From Maritimibacter harenae (GTDB lineage Bacteria > Pseudomonadota > Alphaproteobacteria > Rhodobacterales > Rhodobacteraceae), in contig NZ_WTUX01000005.1 of the NCBI RefSeq assembly GCF_009882975.1, positions 43,687 to 107,686 of the forward strand: DNA of 64,000 nt, in the 5' to 3' direction. The notes below the pieces were generated by a model. It saw nothing but the letters and a program-made list of their open reading frames with translations. It searched no databases and was not told where the DNA came from. The translations under genes and the position numbers were made by a program. Every line of letters begins with the position of its first letter. The first letter of the stretch is position 1. Positions 27,045 through 35,765 of this stretch are shown here, piece after piece.

Positions 27045-27701
27045 TCATTGTGCGGCGTCGAGAGAGGCGGTCACCTGCTTGATCCCCTGCAGGATGTCAC
27101 CCCGGATCGCCTCGGCCACCCCGTCGGCGTCCCCTGCCCGCATCGCGGCCAGCGCCTCGCGGTGCTTGTCCGGCAGATTGGCGGTGCCCGCACGGCCCAG
27201 CATGACCCGCAGGGAGGGCCCGGAGCGCAGCCAGAGCATCTCGGAAATCGTCAGAAGCACCTGCGCACCGGAGGCCTCGTAGAGCCGCATGTGGAACAGC
27301 CGGTTGGCCTCCAGGTAATCGCGCACGTCGCCCTTCTCGATCGCCGCGTCGACCCGCGCATCCAGCGCCTCAAGCGCGTCGATCGCCTCGGAATCCAGGT
27401 TTTCAACGGCCCGGCGCGCCAGTTCCGGCTCGACGGAAAGACGTACGAAGGCGAGCTCGTCGTAGGTCGCCGCGTCCATCGCCGGGACCGACACCCGCCG
27501 ATTGCCCTTGAACTCCAGCGCCCCGCGCGACGTGAGACGCCGGATCGCCTCGCGCACCGGGGTCATGCCCAGTCCCAGCGTCTCGACCAGCCCCTGGATC
27601 GTGACCGCCTGACCGGGGGTCAATTCACCGTGCAGGATCATGTCCCTCAGGGCGCGATACGCCTTCTCGTGATCCGGCATTTTCTGGGGTGAATCGGTCA
27701 C
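27045..27701 (-). CDS. GntR-family (FadR/FCD) transcriptional regulator
   Basis: 218 residues. The winged helix-turn-helix is KAYRALRDMILHGELTPGQAVTIQGLVETLGLGMTPVREAIRRL (about 9-54), and the C-terminal FCD domain holds ligand-binding His and Asp/Arg pairs in AYDELAFVRL... and RLFHMRLYEASG. The GTG at 27701 was chosen because GAGGAAT lies 6 bases upstream; an ATG 15 codons further upstream and an ATG 7 codons downstream are alternatives. Its position between the two arms of the polyamine cluster makes it the likely regulator, perhaps binding the TGATCAAA sites. Effector unknown. Confidence 0.85.
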   Translation of the reverse strand: MTDSPQKMPDHEKAYRALRDMILHGELTPGQAVTIQGLVETLGLGMTPVREAIRRLTSRGALEFKGNRRVSVPAMDAATYDELAFVRLSVEPELARRAVENLDSEAIDALEALDARVDAAIEKGDVRDYLEANRLFHMRLYEASGAQVLLTISEMLWLRSGPSLRVMLGRAGTANLPDKHREALAAMRAGDADGVAEAIRGDILQGIKQVTASLDAAQ

Positions 27702-27814
27702 GTCAATTCCTCGCTGGCCAATCATCTGGCCATTGCGTTTGGCCATTTCGCGGATAGTGTCAATCGCGATCCCGGCTGGCGGATGGCTTGACCAGCTTGC
27801 CGATCACGGTCACT

Positions 27815-27824
27815 TTTGATCAAA
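27815..27824. promoter_or_regulatory. TTTGATCAAA palindrome upstream of the polyamine importer
   Basis: A perfect 10-base palindrome ending 43 bases before the binding-protein ATG at 27867, in the gntR/importer intergenic region. The same palindrome lies at 20912 and a near match at 27006, so a common regulator is plausible. Confidence 0.45.
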
Positions 27825-27866
27825 TACACCAAATACGGGACGAAAAGTCCAACAAGGGAGACAACG

Positions 27867-28952
27867 ATGAAAACCACCTGGGTCACAATGACCGCCGGCC
27901 TCGCCCTGATCGCGGGCGCGGCCAGCGCCGACGAAGTGCGCGTCTACAACTGGTCGGACTACATCGACGAAGAGCTGCTCACCCAGTTCGAGGAAGAGAC
28001 CGGCATCGACCTGGTCTACGACGTGTTCGATTCCAACGAGGTGCTCGAGACCAAGATGCTGGCCGGCGGGTCCGGCTACGACGTGGTCGTGCCCTCTGGT
28101 ACCTTCCTCCAGCGCCAGATCACCGCGGGCGCGTTCCAGAAGCTCGACAAGTCGAAGCTGCCCAACCTCGACAACATGTGGGAAGTCGTGCGCGACCGCA
28201 CCGAGGTCTACGACCCCGGCCATGAATACGCGATCAACTACATGTGGGGCACCACCGGCATCGGCGTGAACGTGGGCCGCGTGCAGGAAATCCTGGGCGA
28301 GGATGCCCCGATCAACAGCTGGTCGCTGGTCTTCGAACCGGAGAACATGGAAAAGCTGGCCGACTGCGGCGTGCATTTCCTCGACGCACCCGCCGAGATG
28401 ATCCCGGCCGCGCTGAACTACATCGGCGAGGACCCGGACAGCCACGATCCCGACGTGATCGCGATGGCCGAGGACGTCTTCATGCCGGTCCGTCCCCACA
28501 TCCAGAAGTTCCATTCGTCGGAATACATCGACGCGCTGGCGAACGGCGACATCTGCGTGGCCGTCGGCTGGTCGGGCGACATCCTGCAGGCCCGCGACCG
28601 CGCGGCCGAGGCCGACAACGGCAACGAGATCGCCTACCACGCGCCCAAGGAAGGCGCGCAGATGTGGTTCGACATGATGGCGATCCCGGTCGACGCGCCG
28701 AACCCGGACGCGGCCCACGTGTTCCTGAACTTCATCATGGATGCCGAGAACATGGCGCAGGCGTCGAACTACGTCTACTACGCCAACGGCAACAAGGCGT
28801 CGCAGGAATACCTCAACGACGACGTGATCAACGATCCGGCCATCTACCCGGATGAAGAGACGCTCAACAATCTCTTCACCACCACCCCCTACCCGGCCGG
28901 GGTCCAGCGCACCGTCACGCGCCTGTGGACCAAGATCAAATCGGGCACCTGA
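27867..28952 (+). CDS. polyamine ABC transporter substrate-binding protein (PotF/PotD-like)
   Basis: 361 residues. Signal peptide TWVTMTAGLALIAGAASA (about 3-20), then EVRVYNWSDYIDEELLTQFEEETG, the opening of PotD/PotF proteins. YDVVVPSGTFLQRQITAGAFQKLDKSKL and GVNVGRVQEILG are also typical. It would capture putrescine, spermidine or similar amines in the periplasm. The ATG has AGGGAGACAACG upstream. A hairpin after the stop probably lowers the transcript of the membrane genes relative to this one. First gene of the importer arm. Confidence 0.9.
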   Translation: MKTTWVTMTAGLALIAGAASADEVRVYNWSDYIDEELLTQFEEETGIDLVYDVFDSNEVLETKMLAGGSGYDVVVPSGTFLQRQITAGAFQKLDKSKLPNLDNMWEVVRDRTEVYDPGHEYAINYMWGTTGIGVNVGRVQEILGEDAPINSWSLVFEPENMEKLADCGVHFLDAPAEMIPAALNYIGEDPDSHDPDVIAMAEDVFMPVRPHIQKFHSSEYIDALANGDICVAVGWSGDILQARDRAAEADNGNEIAYHAPKEGAQMWFDMMAIPVDAPNPDAAHVFLNFIMDAENMAQASNYVYYANGNKASQEYLNDDVINDPAIYPDEETLNNLFTTTPYPAGVQRTVTRLWTKIKSGT

Positions 28953-28960
28953 GCCCAACC

Positions 28961-28990
28961 GGCCCCCGGCAACGCCCGGGGGCCTGACCT
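28961..28990 (+). terminator. hairpin between binding-protein and ATPase genes (partial terminator)
   Basis: GGCCCCCGG (28961-28969) pairs with CCGGGGGCC (28976-28984), loop CAACGC, then TGACCTTTTC. The T-run is weak. In ABC operons such a site often gives more of the binding protein than of the membrane parts. Confidence 0.55.
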
Positions 28991-29003
28991 TTTCGGGGGA
29001 CAG

Positions 29004-30155
29004 ATGGCCGACACGACACCGATGCCGCACGAGGGTATCTTCGCGCCCTGGGACGACCCGGACGCGGTTCCGCTCATCCGCTTTCGCAACGTGACCAAGC
29101 GCTTCGGCGACTTCACGGCGATCGACGACCTGACGCTCGACATCTACGAGCGGGAATTCTTCGCGCTGCTGGGCCCCTCGGGCTGCGGCAAGACGACGAT
29201 GATGCGTATGCTCGCAGGGTTCGAAACCCCGACCGAAGGCGTGATCGAGATCGGCGGGCGCGACATGGCCCGCGTGCCGCCCAACCAGCGCCCGGTGAAC
29301 ATGATGTTCCAGAGTTACGCGCTGTTTCCCCATCTCTCGGTCTACGACAACATCGCCTTCGGGCTGAAACGCTCGGACATGCCGAAAGACCAGATCGCCG
29401 ACCGCGTGGCCGAGATGCTGCGCCTCACGCGGCTGGAGAAATTCGCCAAGCGCAAGCCGCACATGATTTCCGGCGGCCAGCGCCAACGGGTCGCGCTGGC
29501 CCGCTCGCTCGCCAAGGCGCCGAAGCTCCTGCTCCTCGATGAACCGCTGGGCGCGCTCGACAAGAAGCTGCGCGAAGAGACGCAGTTCGAGCTCATGGAC
29601 ATCCAGGAGAAGACGGGAACGACCTTCGTCATCGTCACCCACGACCAGGAAGAGGCGATGACCGTCGCCACCCGCGTGGCCGTGATGGACGCGGGCCGGA
29701 TCGAACAGGTGGACACACCCCCGGCGATCTACGAAGGGCCGAAGACGGTCTATGTCGCCGACTTCATCGGCGACGTGAACCTGATCGAGGGCACCGCGAC
29801 GAAGACCGGCGAACACGCCTACGACGTGGCCTATGCGGCGGGGCGCGACCCGATCAAGGTCTCCGAATGCATGGCCGAGGTCGCAGACGGCAGCGCCGTC
29901 ACCTTCGCGATCCGCCCCGAAAAGCTGCTCGTGACCCGCGAGCGGCCCGAGGACCGGCCCAACGCGCTCGAGGGGACGATCATCGACATCGGCTACCTCG
30001 GCAACCTGTCGACCTACCACGTGGAGCTGCCCGGCGGTCAGATGGTGAAGGCCACCATGACGAACGCGAGCCGCATCTCGCGGCGCGATTTCACCTGGGA
30101 AGACAAGGTCTGGGTGTCGTTCCGGGCCTCGGCCGGCGTGGTGCTGACAGAATGA
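29004..30155 (+). CDS. polyamine ABC transporter ATP-binding protein (PotA/PotG-like)
   Basis: 383 residues. Walker A GPSGCGKTT (57-65), the ABC signature ISGGQRQRVALARSLAKAP and Walker B LLLLDEPLGALD, then the TOBE-type C-terminal domain (FAIRPEKLLV; VELPGGQ). It hydrolyses ATP to drive import. It follows the binding-protein gene after a hairpin, and the permease gene starts at its stop (ATGA). The N-terminal extension of about 23 residues before the ABC core is a family feature. Confidence 0.93.
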   Translation: MADTTPMPHEGIFAPWDDPDAVPLIRFRNVTKRFGDFTAIDDLTLDIYEREFFALLGPSGCGKTTMMRMLAGFETPTEGVIEIGGRDMARVPPNQRPVNMMFQSYALFPHLSVYDNIAFGLKRSDMPKDQIADRVAEMLRLTRLEKFAKRKPHMISGGQRQRVALARSLAKAPKLLLLDEPLGALDKKLREETQFELMDIQEKTGTTFVIVTHDQEEAMTVATRVAVMDAGRIEQVDTPPAIYEGPKTVYVADFIGDVNLIEGTATKTGEHAYDVAYAAGRDPIKVSECMAEVADGSAVTFAIRPEKLLVTRERPEDRPNALEGTIIDIGYLGNLSTYHVELPGGQMVKATMTNASRISRRDFTWEDKVWVSFRASAGVVLTE

Positions 30156-31042
30156 AACGGATCGCCCTGATCCTCCTGCCCTATTCGTGGCTCGTGGCGC
30201 TGTTCCTGGTGCCCTTCCTGATCGTCATCAAGATCAGCCTGTCGGACATCGCGCTGGCCATCCCGCCCTATACCCCGAACCTCGACCTCAGCGCCGGATG
30301 GCAGGGGTTCAAGGATTTCATCAGCCAACTCGACTTCGACAATTTCGTCTTCCTGACGACCGACGACCTCTATTGGAAAGCCTATCTTTCGAGCCTTCGG
30401 ATCGCGGTGGTCTCGACCCTGATCACGCTGCTCGTGGCCTATCCGATCGCCTACGGCATGGCCCGCGCGCCCGAGGAATGGCGCCCGACGCTGATGATGC
30501 TTGTGATCCTGCCTTTCTGGTCGTCCTTCCTGATCCGCGTCTATTCGTGGAAGGCGATCCTTGCGAACGAGGGGCTTCTCAACCAGCTCCTGATCGCGAT
30601 CGGGGTGATCGACGAGCCGCTTCTGATCCTGAACACGCCCACGGCGGTCTACATCGGGATCGTCTACACCTACCTGCCCTTCATGGTGCTGCCGCTCTAC
30701 TCGACGCTCGAGAAACTCGACGCCTCGCTCCTCGAGGCGGCCGAGGACCTGGGCTGCACCAGGTTCCAGGCCTTCTGGCTGGTGACCTTCCCGCTGTCGC
30801 GCAACGGGATCATCGCGGGCTGTTTCCTGGTCTTCATCCCGGTGATGGGCGAATTCGTGATCCCCGCGCTGCTGGGCGGGTCGCAGACGCTGATGATCGG
30901 CAAGGTGCTGTGGGAAGAGTTCTTCTCGAACCGCGACTGGCCGGTGGCCTCGGCGGTGGCGGTGATCCTGCTCGCCCTGCTCGTGATCCCGATCGTGCTC
31001 TTCCAGCGCAACGAGGAAAAGCAGCGGGAGGCCGAGGGATGA
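30152..31042 (+). CDS. polyamine ABC transporter permease 1 (PotB/PotH-like)
   Basis: 296 residues, with about six membrane segments beginning MKRIALILLPYSWLVALFLVPFLIV. The EAA loop that docks the ATPase is LEAAEDLGCTRFQAFWLVTFPL. The ATG at 30152 overlaps the ATPase stop by ATGA, which fixes the start. It forms the membrane channel with the next permease. Specificity for polyamines rests on neighbours. Confidence 0.92.
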   Translation: MKRIALILLPYSWLVALFLVPFLIVIKISLSDIALAIPPYTPNLDLSAGWQGFKDFISQLDFDNFVFLTTDDLYWKAYLSSLRIAVVSTLITLLVAYPIAYGMARAPEEWRPTLMMLVILPFWSSFLIRVYSWKAILANEGLLNQLLIAIGVIDEPLLILNTPTAVYIGIVYTYLPFMVLPLYSTLEKLDASLLEAAEDLGCTRFQAFWLVTFPLSRNGIIAGCFLVFIPVMGEFVIPALLGGSQTLMIGKVLWEEFFSNRDWPVASAVAVILLALLVIPIVLFQRNEEKQREAEG

Positions 31043-31135
31043 GGCGACTTCGAACCTTGAAATTCCGCGGTAATCCGGCGCGGATCTGGCAACCTGCCCT
31101 GCTGTCGTCGCATGAAATTGCGCGTGGAGGCGCCG

Positions 31136-31942
31136 ATGCGTAGGATCAGCTGGTTCAACGCCACCTCGCTCACCCTCGGCTTTGCATTCCTCTACATGCC
31201 GATGGTGATCCTGGTCGTCTACTCGTTCAACGAGTCGAAGCTGGTCACCGTCTGGGCCGGGTTCTCGACCAAGTGGTACGGCGAACTCTTCCGCAACGAG
31301 GCGTTCCTCGACGCCGCCTGGGTCACGATACGGGTGGCCGTCGTCTCGTCGACACTGGCCACGATCCTGGGCACCGCCGCGGCCTACGTGCTGGTGCGCG
31401 GCGGGCGGTTCTTCGGCAAGACGTTGTTTTCCGGGATGATCTACGCCCCGCTCGTCATGCCCGACGTGATCCTGGGCCTGTCGCTCCTGCTGCTATTCAT
31501 TGCCGTGGGGCTCGACCGGGGGATGCTCACGATCATCCTCGCCCACACGACCTTCTCGATGTGTTACGTGGCCGTCGTCGTGTCCTCGCGCCTCGTCTCC
31601 TTCGACCGGTCGCTGGAAGAGGCCGCACTCGACCTCGGGTGCACGCCATTCGACGCGTTCCGATCCGTCACCCTGCCGATCATCGCCCCGGCCGTCATCT
31701 CCGGCTGGCTCTTGGGCTTCACCCTGTCGCTCGACGACCTGGTGATCGCGTCCTTCACATCGGGGCCGTCCTCGACGACCCTGCCGATCAAGATCTTCTC
31801 GGCCGTGCGCCTGGGCGTCAGCCCCGAGATCAACGCGCTGTCTTCCATTCTTATCGGACTCGTGACAATCGGCGTGATCAGCTTCTCCATCACCACGAAG
31901 CGTGCGGCCGTGCGCCGCCGCCTGGAAGAAAACGCAACATGA
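31136..31942 (+). CDS. polyamine ABC transporter permease 2 (PotC/PotI-like)
   Basis: 268 residues, about six membrane segments. The EAA loop is LEEAALDLGCTPFDAFRSVTLP. The ATG at 31136 (MRRISWFNATSLTLG) has GTGGAGG upstream; an ATG eight codons earlier is less likely. The 93-base gap after permease 1 contains no clear terminator. Its stop overlaps the next gene's ATG (ATGA), linking transport to the synthetase. Confidence 0.92.
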   Translation: MRRISWFNATSLTLGFAFLYMPMVILVVYSFNESKLVTVWAGFSTKWYGELFRNEAFLDAAWVTIRVAVVSSTLATILGTAAAYVLVRGGRFFGKTLFSGMIYAPLVMPDVILGLSLLLLFIAVGLDRGMLTIILAHTTFSMCYVAVVVSSRLVSFDRSLEEAALDLGCTPFDAFRSVTLPIIAPAVISGWLLGFTLSLDDLVIASFTSGPSSTTLPIKIFSAVRLGVSPEINALSSILIGLVTIGVISFSITTKRAAVRRRLEENAT

Positions 31943-33294
31943 AAAAATTCCTCGAAGAATACGAAGCCTTCTGCGCCGAACATGGCCGGCCGGAACGGGT
32001 CGAGCTGATGATGTGCGACATCAACGCGATCCTGCGCGGCAAGTGGCTCCCCGGCGACGACGAGGAGAAGCTGGCCAAGGGCGGCGTGCGTCTGCCGCTG
32101 TCGACCTACGCGCCCAACATCCTGGGCGAAGAGGTCGAGGCGACCGGTCTCGGCATCGCGGTGGGCGACCCGGACGGTCATCTCTTCCCGGTCGCGGGCT
32201 CCCTGCGCCCCGTGCCCTGGGCCTCGGCCTCGGGCGGGTCGGTGGCGCAGGTCCTGTGCGAGATGCGCGACGACACCGGCGAAATCGCCCCCTATTCGCC
32301 GCGCCGCCAGCTTCAGAACATGGTCGACCGCTTTACCGCGCGCGGGCTCAAACCCGTGATCGCGACCGAGCTCGAGTTCTACCTCTACAAGCCGCGCGAG
32401 GACATGAACGACGCGCCGCTGCCCCCGGACCGCTCGCCCACGGCGCAGAACTACGACCTCGACGTGCTGGACCGGACCCAGGCGATCCTCGACGACATCC
32501 TCGATGCCGCCTGGACGCAAGGCATGACGCCCGACACCCTGATCGCGGAATACGGACCCGGCCAGTTCGAGGTGAACTTCCACCACACCGACGACGTGAT
32601 GGCCGCAGCGGACGAGGCGCTCTATTTCCGCCGCCTGGTGCGTGGCGTCGCGCGCAAGCACGGCATGTCGGCCACCTTCATGGCCAAGCCCTATGCCGAC
32701 TATCCCGGCAACGGCATGCACGTGCATGTCTCCGTGCTCGACGAAGAGGGCCGCAACATCTTCGATGCGGGCGGTGACGACGCCTCCGAGCTTCTCCGGC
32801 AGGCGGTGGCGGGCACGCTCGACACGATGGACGACCTTCAGGCGATCTTCGCGCCGCACATGAACTCCTACCGCCGGTTCCAGCCCGGCTCCTTCGCGCC
32901 GCACACGCCCGACTGGGGCATCGACAACCGGGCCGCCGCCGTGCGCCTTCCGGAAGTCGCGGGCCCCGGCGCGCGCCTTGAGCACCGGATCGCGGGGGCG
33001 GACGCCAACCCCTACCTCGTCATCGCGGGCGTGCTGGGCGGGCTCCTCTACGGCCTCGACCACCCGGACCTGCCGCTGCCGGCGCCGCTGGACGAGCAGA
33101 ACGGGGAATTCGGCGATCCCCTGACCTCGGACTGGTACACGGCCGTGGAATGTTTCGCCGACAGCGACATCGCCGAAGCGATGTTCCTGCCCGGCTTTCG
33201 CGACATTTACGCCGCCGTGCGCCGCGACGAGATCTCGCAGCTCACGACCGCGATCAGCCAGATCGAGTACCGCACCTACCTCGGCCGGCTGTGA
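31939..33294 (+). CDS. puuA: gamma-glutamylputrescine synthetase-like (glutamine synthetase family)
   Basis: 451 residues of the class III glutamine synthetase-like group. Catalytic-core pieces include TELEFYLYKPRED (ATP/glutamate side), EYGPGQFEVNFHH, FMAKPYADYPGNGMHVHVSV and RLEHRIAGADANPYL. PuuA uses ATP to join glutamate to putrescine, the first step of the Puu pathway. It overlaps the permease by ATGA and is followed by a PuuB-like gene overlapping by GTGA, so import and first breakdown steps are in one operon. Substrate is inferred from the context; the family also contains other gamma-glutamyl-amine ligases. Confidence 0.85.
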   Translation: MKKFLEEYEAFCAEHGRPERVELMMCDINAILRGKWLPGDDEEKLAKGGVRLPLSTYAPNILGEEVEATGLGIAVGDPDGHLFPVAGSLRPVPWASASGGSVAQVLCEMRDDTGEIAPYSPRRQLQNMVDRFTARGLKPVIATELEFYLYKPREDMNDAPLPPDRSPTAQNYDLDVLDRTQAILDDILDAAWTQGMTPDTLIAEYGPGQFEVNFHHTDDVMAAADEALYFRRLVRGVARKHGMSATFMAKPYADYPGNGMHVHVSVLDEEGRNIFDAGGDDASELLRQAVAGTLDTMDDLQAIFAPHMNSYRRFQPGSFAPHTPDWGIDNRAAAVRLPEVAGPGARLEHRIAGADANPYLVIAGVLGGLLYGLDHPDLPLPAPLDEQNGEFGDPLTSDWYTAVECFADSDIAEAMFLPGFRDIYAAVRRDEISQLTTAISQIEYRTYLGRL

Positions 33295-34601
33295 CGCACC
33301 TCTACGAAGCGCGTGCCTACGAAGACGCGGCCCGGGCCGATTGCGCCTGGCGGACCGCCGACGACTGGCCGGCGCTCGATGGGGCGCACCGGACGGACGT
33401 GGCGATCATCGGCGCGGGGGTCACCGGGCTCAACGCGGCACTGACCCTGGCGCAGAACGGCATGTCCGTCACCGTTCTCGAAGCCCACTTGCCCGGATGG
33501 GGCGCCTCGGGGCGCAACGGCGGGTTCTGCTGCATCGGCGGGGCGAAACTCTCGGGCGCACAGCTCTCCCGCCGCTTCGGCGACCGGGCCGCGACCGACT
33601 TCGCCAAGACCCAGCTCGCCGCGATCGACCATGTCGCGCAGGTGATCGGGACCCACGGGATCGAGGCGCACACCCATTCGGCCGGCGAGGTCCAGCTGGC
33701 CCACCGCCCCCGCCACCAGCGCGCCTTCGCGGCCGAGGCGGAGGCCCTCGCCCGGCTTGGCGTCGAGGCGGACGTGCTCACGAAGCAGGATCTCGGCAAC
33801 CAGGGCTTCGACGGGCCGGGCTTTTACGGCGCGCTTCACGTCAGGGCGGGCTTCGGCCTCGATCCCGGGGCCTATGTCACCGGGCTCGCACGGGCCGCCG
33901 CGCGCGCGGGCGCGCGCATTCACGGCCATACGCCGGTCACCGACGTGACGCCCCGGCCGTCCGGCCATCGGCTCGACACACCGACCGGCCAGGTCACTGC
34001 CGACCGCGTGATCATCGCCACCAACGGCTACACCCCCGAACGCCTCGGCCCCCTGCGTGCGCCGGTCCTGCCGGTGCAGTCCAGCGTGCTCGTCACCCGC
34101 CCGCTGACGACGCAGGAACAGGCGGCGCAGAACTGGCGCTCCGACCTCATGGCCTACGACACCCGCAATCTCCTGCATTACTTCCGCCTCATGCCCGACG
34201 GGCGGTTCCTCTTCGGCATGCGCGGCGGGGTCCGGGCGAGCGCCGGGGCCGAAGCGCGCACGCTGAACCGTCTCACGGCCCATTTCCACACCCTCTTCCC
34301 CGCCTGGCGCCATGTCGAGACCCCGCACCGCTGGTCGGGGCTCCTTGCCTTTTCCCGCGATCTCCTGCCGCATGTCGGCGAGATCCCGGGCACGCCCGGC
34401 GCCATCGCGGCGATGGCCTACCACGGCAACGGCGTGGCAATGGGCAGCTGGTCGGGCCATGCCGCCGCCCGCCTGGTCCTCGGCGACGACATCCGTCCCG
34501 CGATCATGCGCCGCCCGCTGAAGCCCTTCCCGCTCGCCCCCCTGCGGCGCAACATCCTGCGCGTGACCTACCCGCTGGCCGCCCTCGCCGACCTGGTCTG
34601 A
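33291..34601 (+). CDS. puuB: FAD-dependent oxidoreductase, second PuuB-like
   Basis: 436 residues from a GTG at 33291 that overlaps the puuA stop. FAD motif AIIGAGVTGLNAALTLAQNG (about 36-55), then GASGRNGGFCCIGGAK. The later part has AHVISAATRRPG-type and SAVYHGNGVAMGSWSGH-like segments ending the DAO fold. It probably oxidises a gamma-glutamylated amine, releasing an aldehyde and peroxide. It differs clearly from the PuuB-like gene at 24251, so the two may handle different polyamines. Copy C of the repeat follows. Confidence 0.82.
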   Translation: MTHLYEARAYEDAARADCAWRTADDWPALDGAHRTDVAIIGAGVTGLNAALTLAQNGMSVTVLEAHLPGWGASGRNGGFCCIGGAKLSGAQLSRRFGDRAATDFAKTQLAAIDHVAQVIGTHGIEAHTHSAGEVQLAHRPRHQRAFAAEAEALARLGVEADVLTKQDLGNQGFDGPGFYGALHVRAGFGLDPGAYVTGLARAAARAGARIHGHTPVTDVTPRPSGHRLDTPTGQVTADRVIIATNGYTPERLGPLRAPVLPVQSSVLVTRPLTTQEQAAQNWRSDLMAYDTRNLLHYFRLMPDGRFLFGMRGGVRASAGAEARTLNRLTAHFHTLFPAWRHVETPHRWSGLLAFSRDLLPHVGEIPGTPGAIAAMAYHGNGVAMGSWSGHAAARLVLGDDIRPAIMRRPLKPFPLAPLRRNILRVTYPLAALADLV

Positions 34602-34602
34602 C

Positions 34603-34675
34603 CTTCTTCGTTTCGCAAATACCTCGGGGGTGCGGGGGCTGGCCCCCGCCGGGGAGCACGAGGGGCTTGCCCCTC
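34603..34675 (+). repeat. composite intergenic repeat, copy C
   Basis: Core CTTCTTCGTTT...AAATACCTCGGGGG at 34603-34630, directly after the oxidoreductase stop. GC hairpins GCGGGGGC-TG-GCCCCCGC (34632-34649) and GAGGGGC-TT-GCCCCTC (34660-34675) follow. Oriented with the upstream gene and facing the 3' end of the minus-strand SRAP gene. Confidence 0.72.
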
Positions 34676-34745
34676 GTTCCACAATGCGCACGGACGAGGC
34701 TACCCCCGCGCCAGGCCCAGCGCGGGCACAGCCCTCACCGCACGC

Positions 34746-35399
34746 TCAAGCGGCGACGGGTTCGATCAGCTCGGGCCCCTCGGCCCGGTTGGAATTCACC
34801 GCCTTGTCGACCCGGTGAAAGGCCAGCACGTCATCTTCCGGTGCGCGCATCAGGACCGCCGCACCGTGCCCCTCCTCGCCCAGCCACTTGCCCCAGTGCT
34901 CCCGCTCGATCACCACGGGAATACGGTTGTGGATCGGCGCCATCAGGGCGTTCGCCTCGGTCGTGAGGACGGCGAAGGTGGGCAGCGCGTCCTCGCCCCA
35001 CTCCCGCCAGACCCCGGCCATTACGAGCGGCGTGCCGTCGGCGCGGTGGAAGTAATAGGGCAGCTTCTCGCCCCCTTCCCGGTACCATTCGTAGAACCCC
35101 GAACAGGGGACGAGGCACCGGCGTTCGCGCACGGCCTTCCGGAAGGCGGGTTTCTCGGCCACCGTCTCGGCGCGCGCGTTGATCAGGAGCGGGCCATCGG
35201 TCGGGCTCTTGTACCAATGCGGCAGGAAACCCCAGCGCATCGGACGATAGCGCCGGCCACCCTCCTGCGTGACCACCGCCACGTCCTGCGTCGGGCAGAT
35301 GTTGTAGTCGGGCAGCTGCGGCAGCGCGTTGGCGGGCACCGCATCGAACAGTTTCGCGACCGCGTCGTGGGGGAGCGTGTTGGCGATCCGCCCGCACAT
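34746..35399 (-). CDS. SOS response-associated peptidase (SRAP; YedK/HMCES)
   Basis: 217 residues starting MCGRIANT, so that Cys2 is the N-terminal nucleophile after Met removal. Asn74 (LINARAE), Glu104 (GFYEW) and His157 (APIHNRIP) complete the active site of YedK/HMCES. These proteins form a thiazolidine link with abasic sites in single-strand DNA to shield them. An ATG four codons upstream is ruled out because it would bury Cys2. Its ATG overlaps the DUF1992 stop by one base. Confidence 0.93.
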   Translation of the reverse strand: MCGRIANTLPHDAVAKLFDAVPANALPQLPDYNICPTQDVAVVTQEGGRRYRPMRWGFLPHWYKSPTDGPLLINARAETVAEKPAFRKAVRERRCLVPCSGFYEWYREGGEKLPYYFHRADGTPLVMAGVWREWGEDALPTFAVLTTEANALMAPIHNRIPVVIEREHWGKWLGEEGHGAAVLMRAPEDDVLAFHRVDKAVNSNRAEGPELIEPVAA

Positions 35400-35707
35400 C
35401 AGCGGGACCACGCCTTGCGCGCGATGTCGATGCGCGCCTCGGTCATGGACATGTGCTTCATGATCTCGCGGCGCGACGCTTCGTCCGTGGTCGCCTTCAG
35501 CTCTTCGCGCAAGCGCTCGAGTTCACGCGACAGGGCCACGAAGGGCGGCGTCGCGGCGTTTTCGCGCATGATGCGGTTGAGCAGCGCGTTTTCCGGATCG
35601 TCCTCTTTCGGCAGCGGCTTGCCCGCCCCCGGCAGGTTGTCGAACTCGCCGTTGCGCTCCGCCTCGGCGATCTTGGCCGAGATCAGGTCCATCAGGGGAT
35701 GATCCAT
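35399..35707 (-). CDS. DUF1992 (DnaJ-homologue C28-like) protein
   Basis: 102 residues. The pattern MDHPLMDLISAKIAEAERNGEFDNLPGAGKPLP is the DUF1992 signature, shared with the C-terminal domain of DNAJC28. Mostly helical; function unknown. The stop overlaps the SRAP ATG by one base, so the pair may be translated together. Confidence 0.85.
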   Translation of the reverse strand: MDHPLMDLISAKIAEAERNGEFDNLPGAGKPLPKEDDPENALLNRIMRENAATPPFVALSRELERLREELKATTDEASRREIMKHMSMTEARIDIARKAWSR

Positions 35708-35765
35708 GACACGTTCCTTTCAGCCCGGAATATAGGGCGGCCGCGCCGCGCGCAAAAGGCCCATG

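Noticed and set aside
24428..27082. A very long open frame antisense to the FAD oxidoreductase and aminotransferase genes
   Set aside because: High GC codon use makes stops rare on the antisense strand; it has no domain resemblance, and the minus-strand genes under it have clear motifs.
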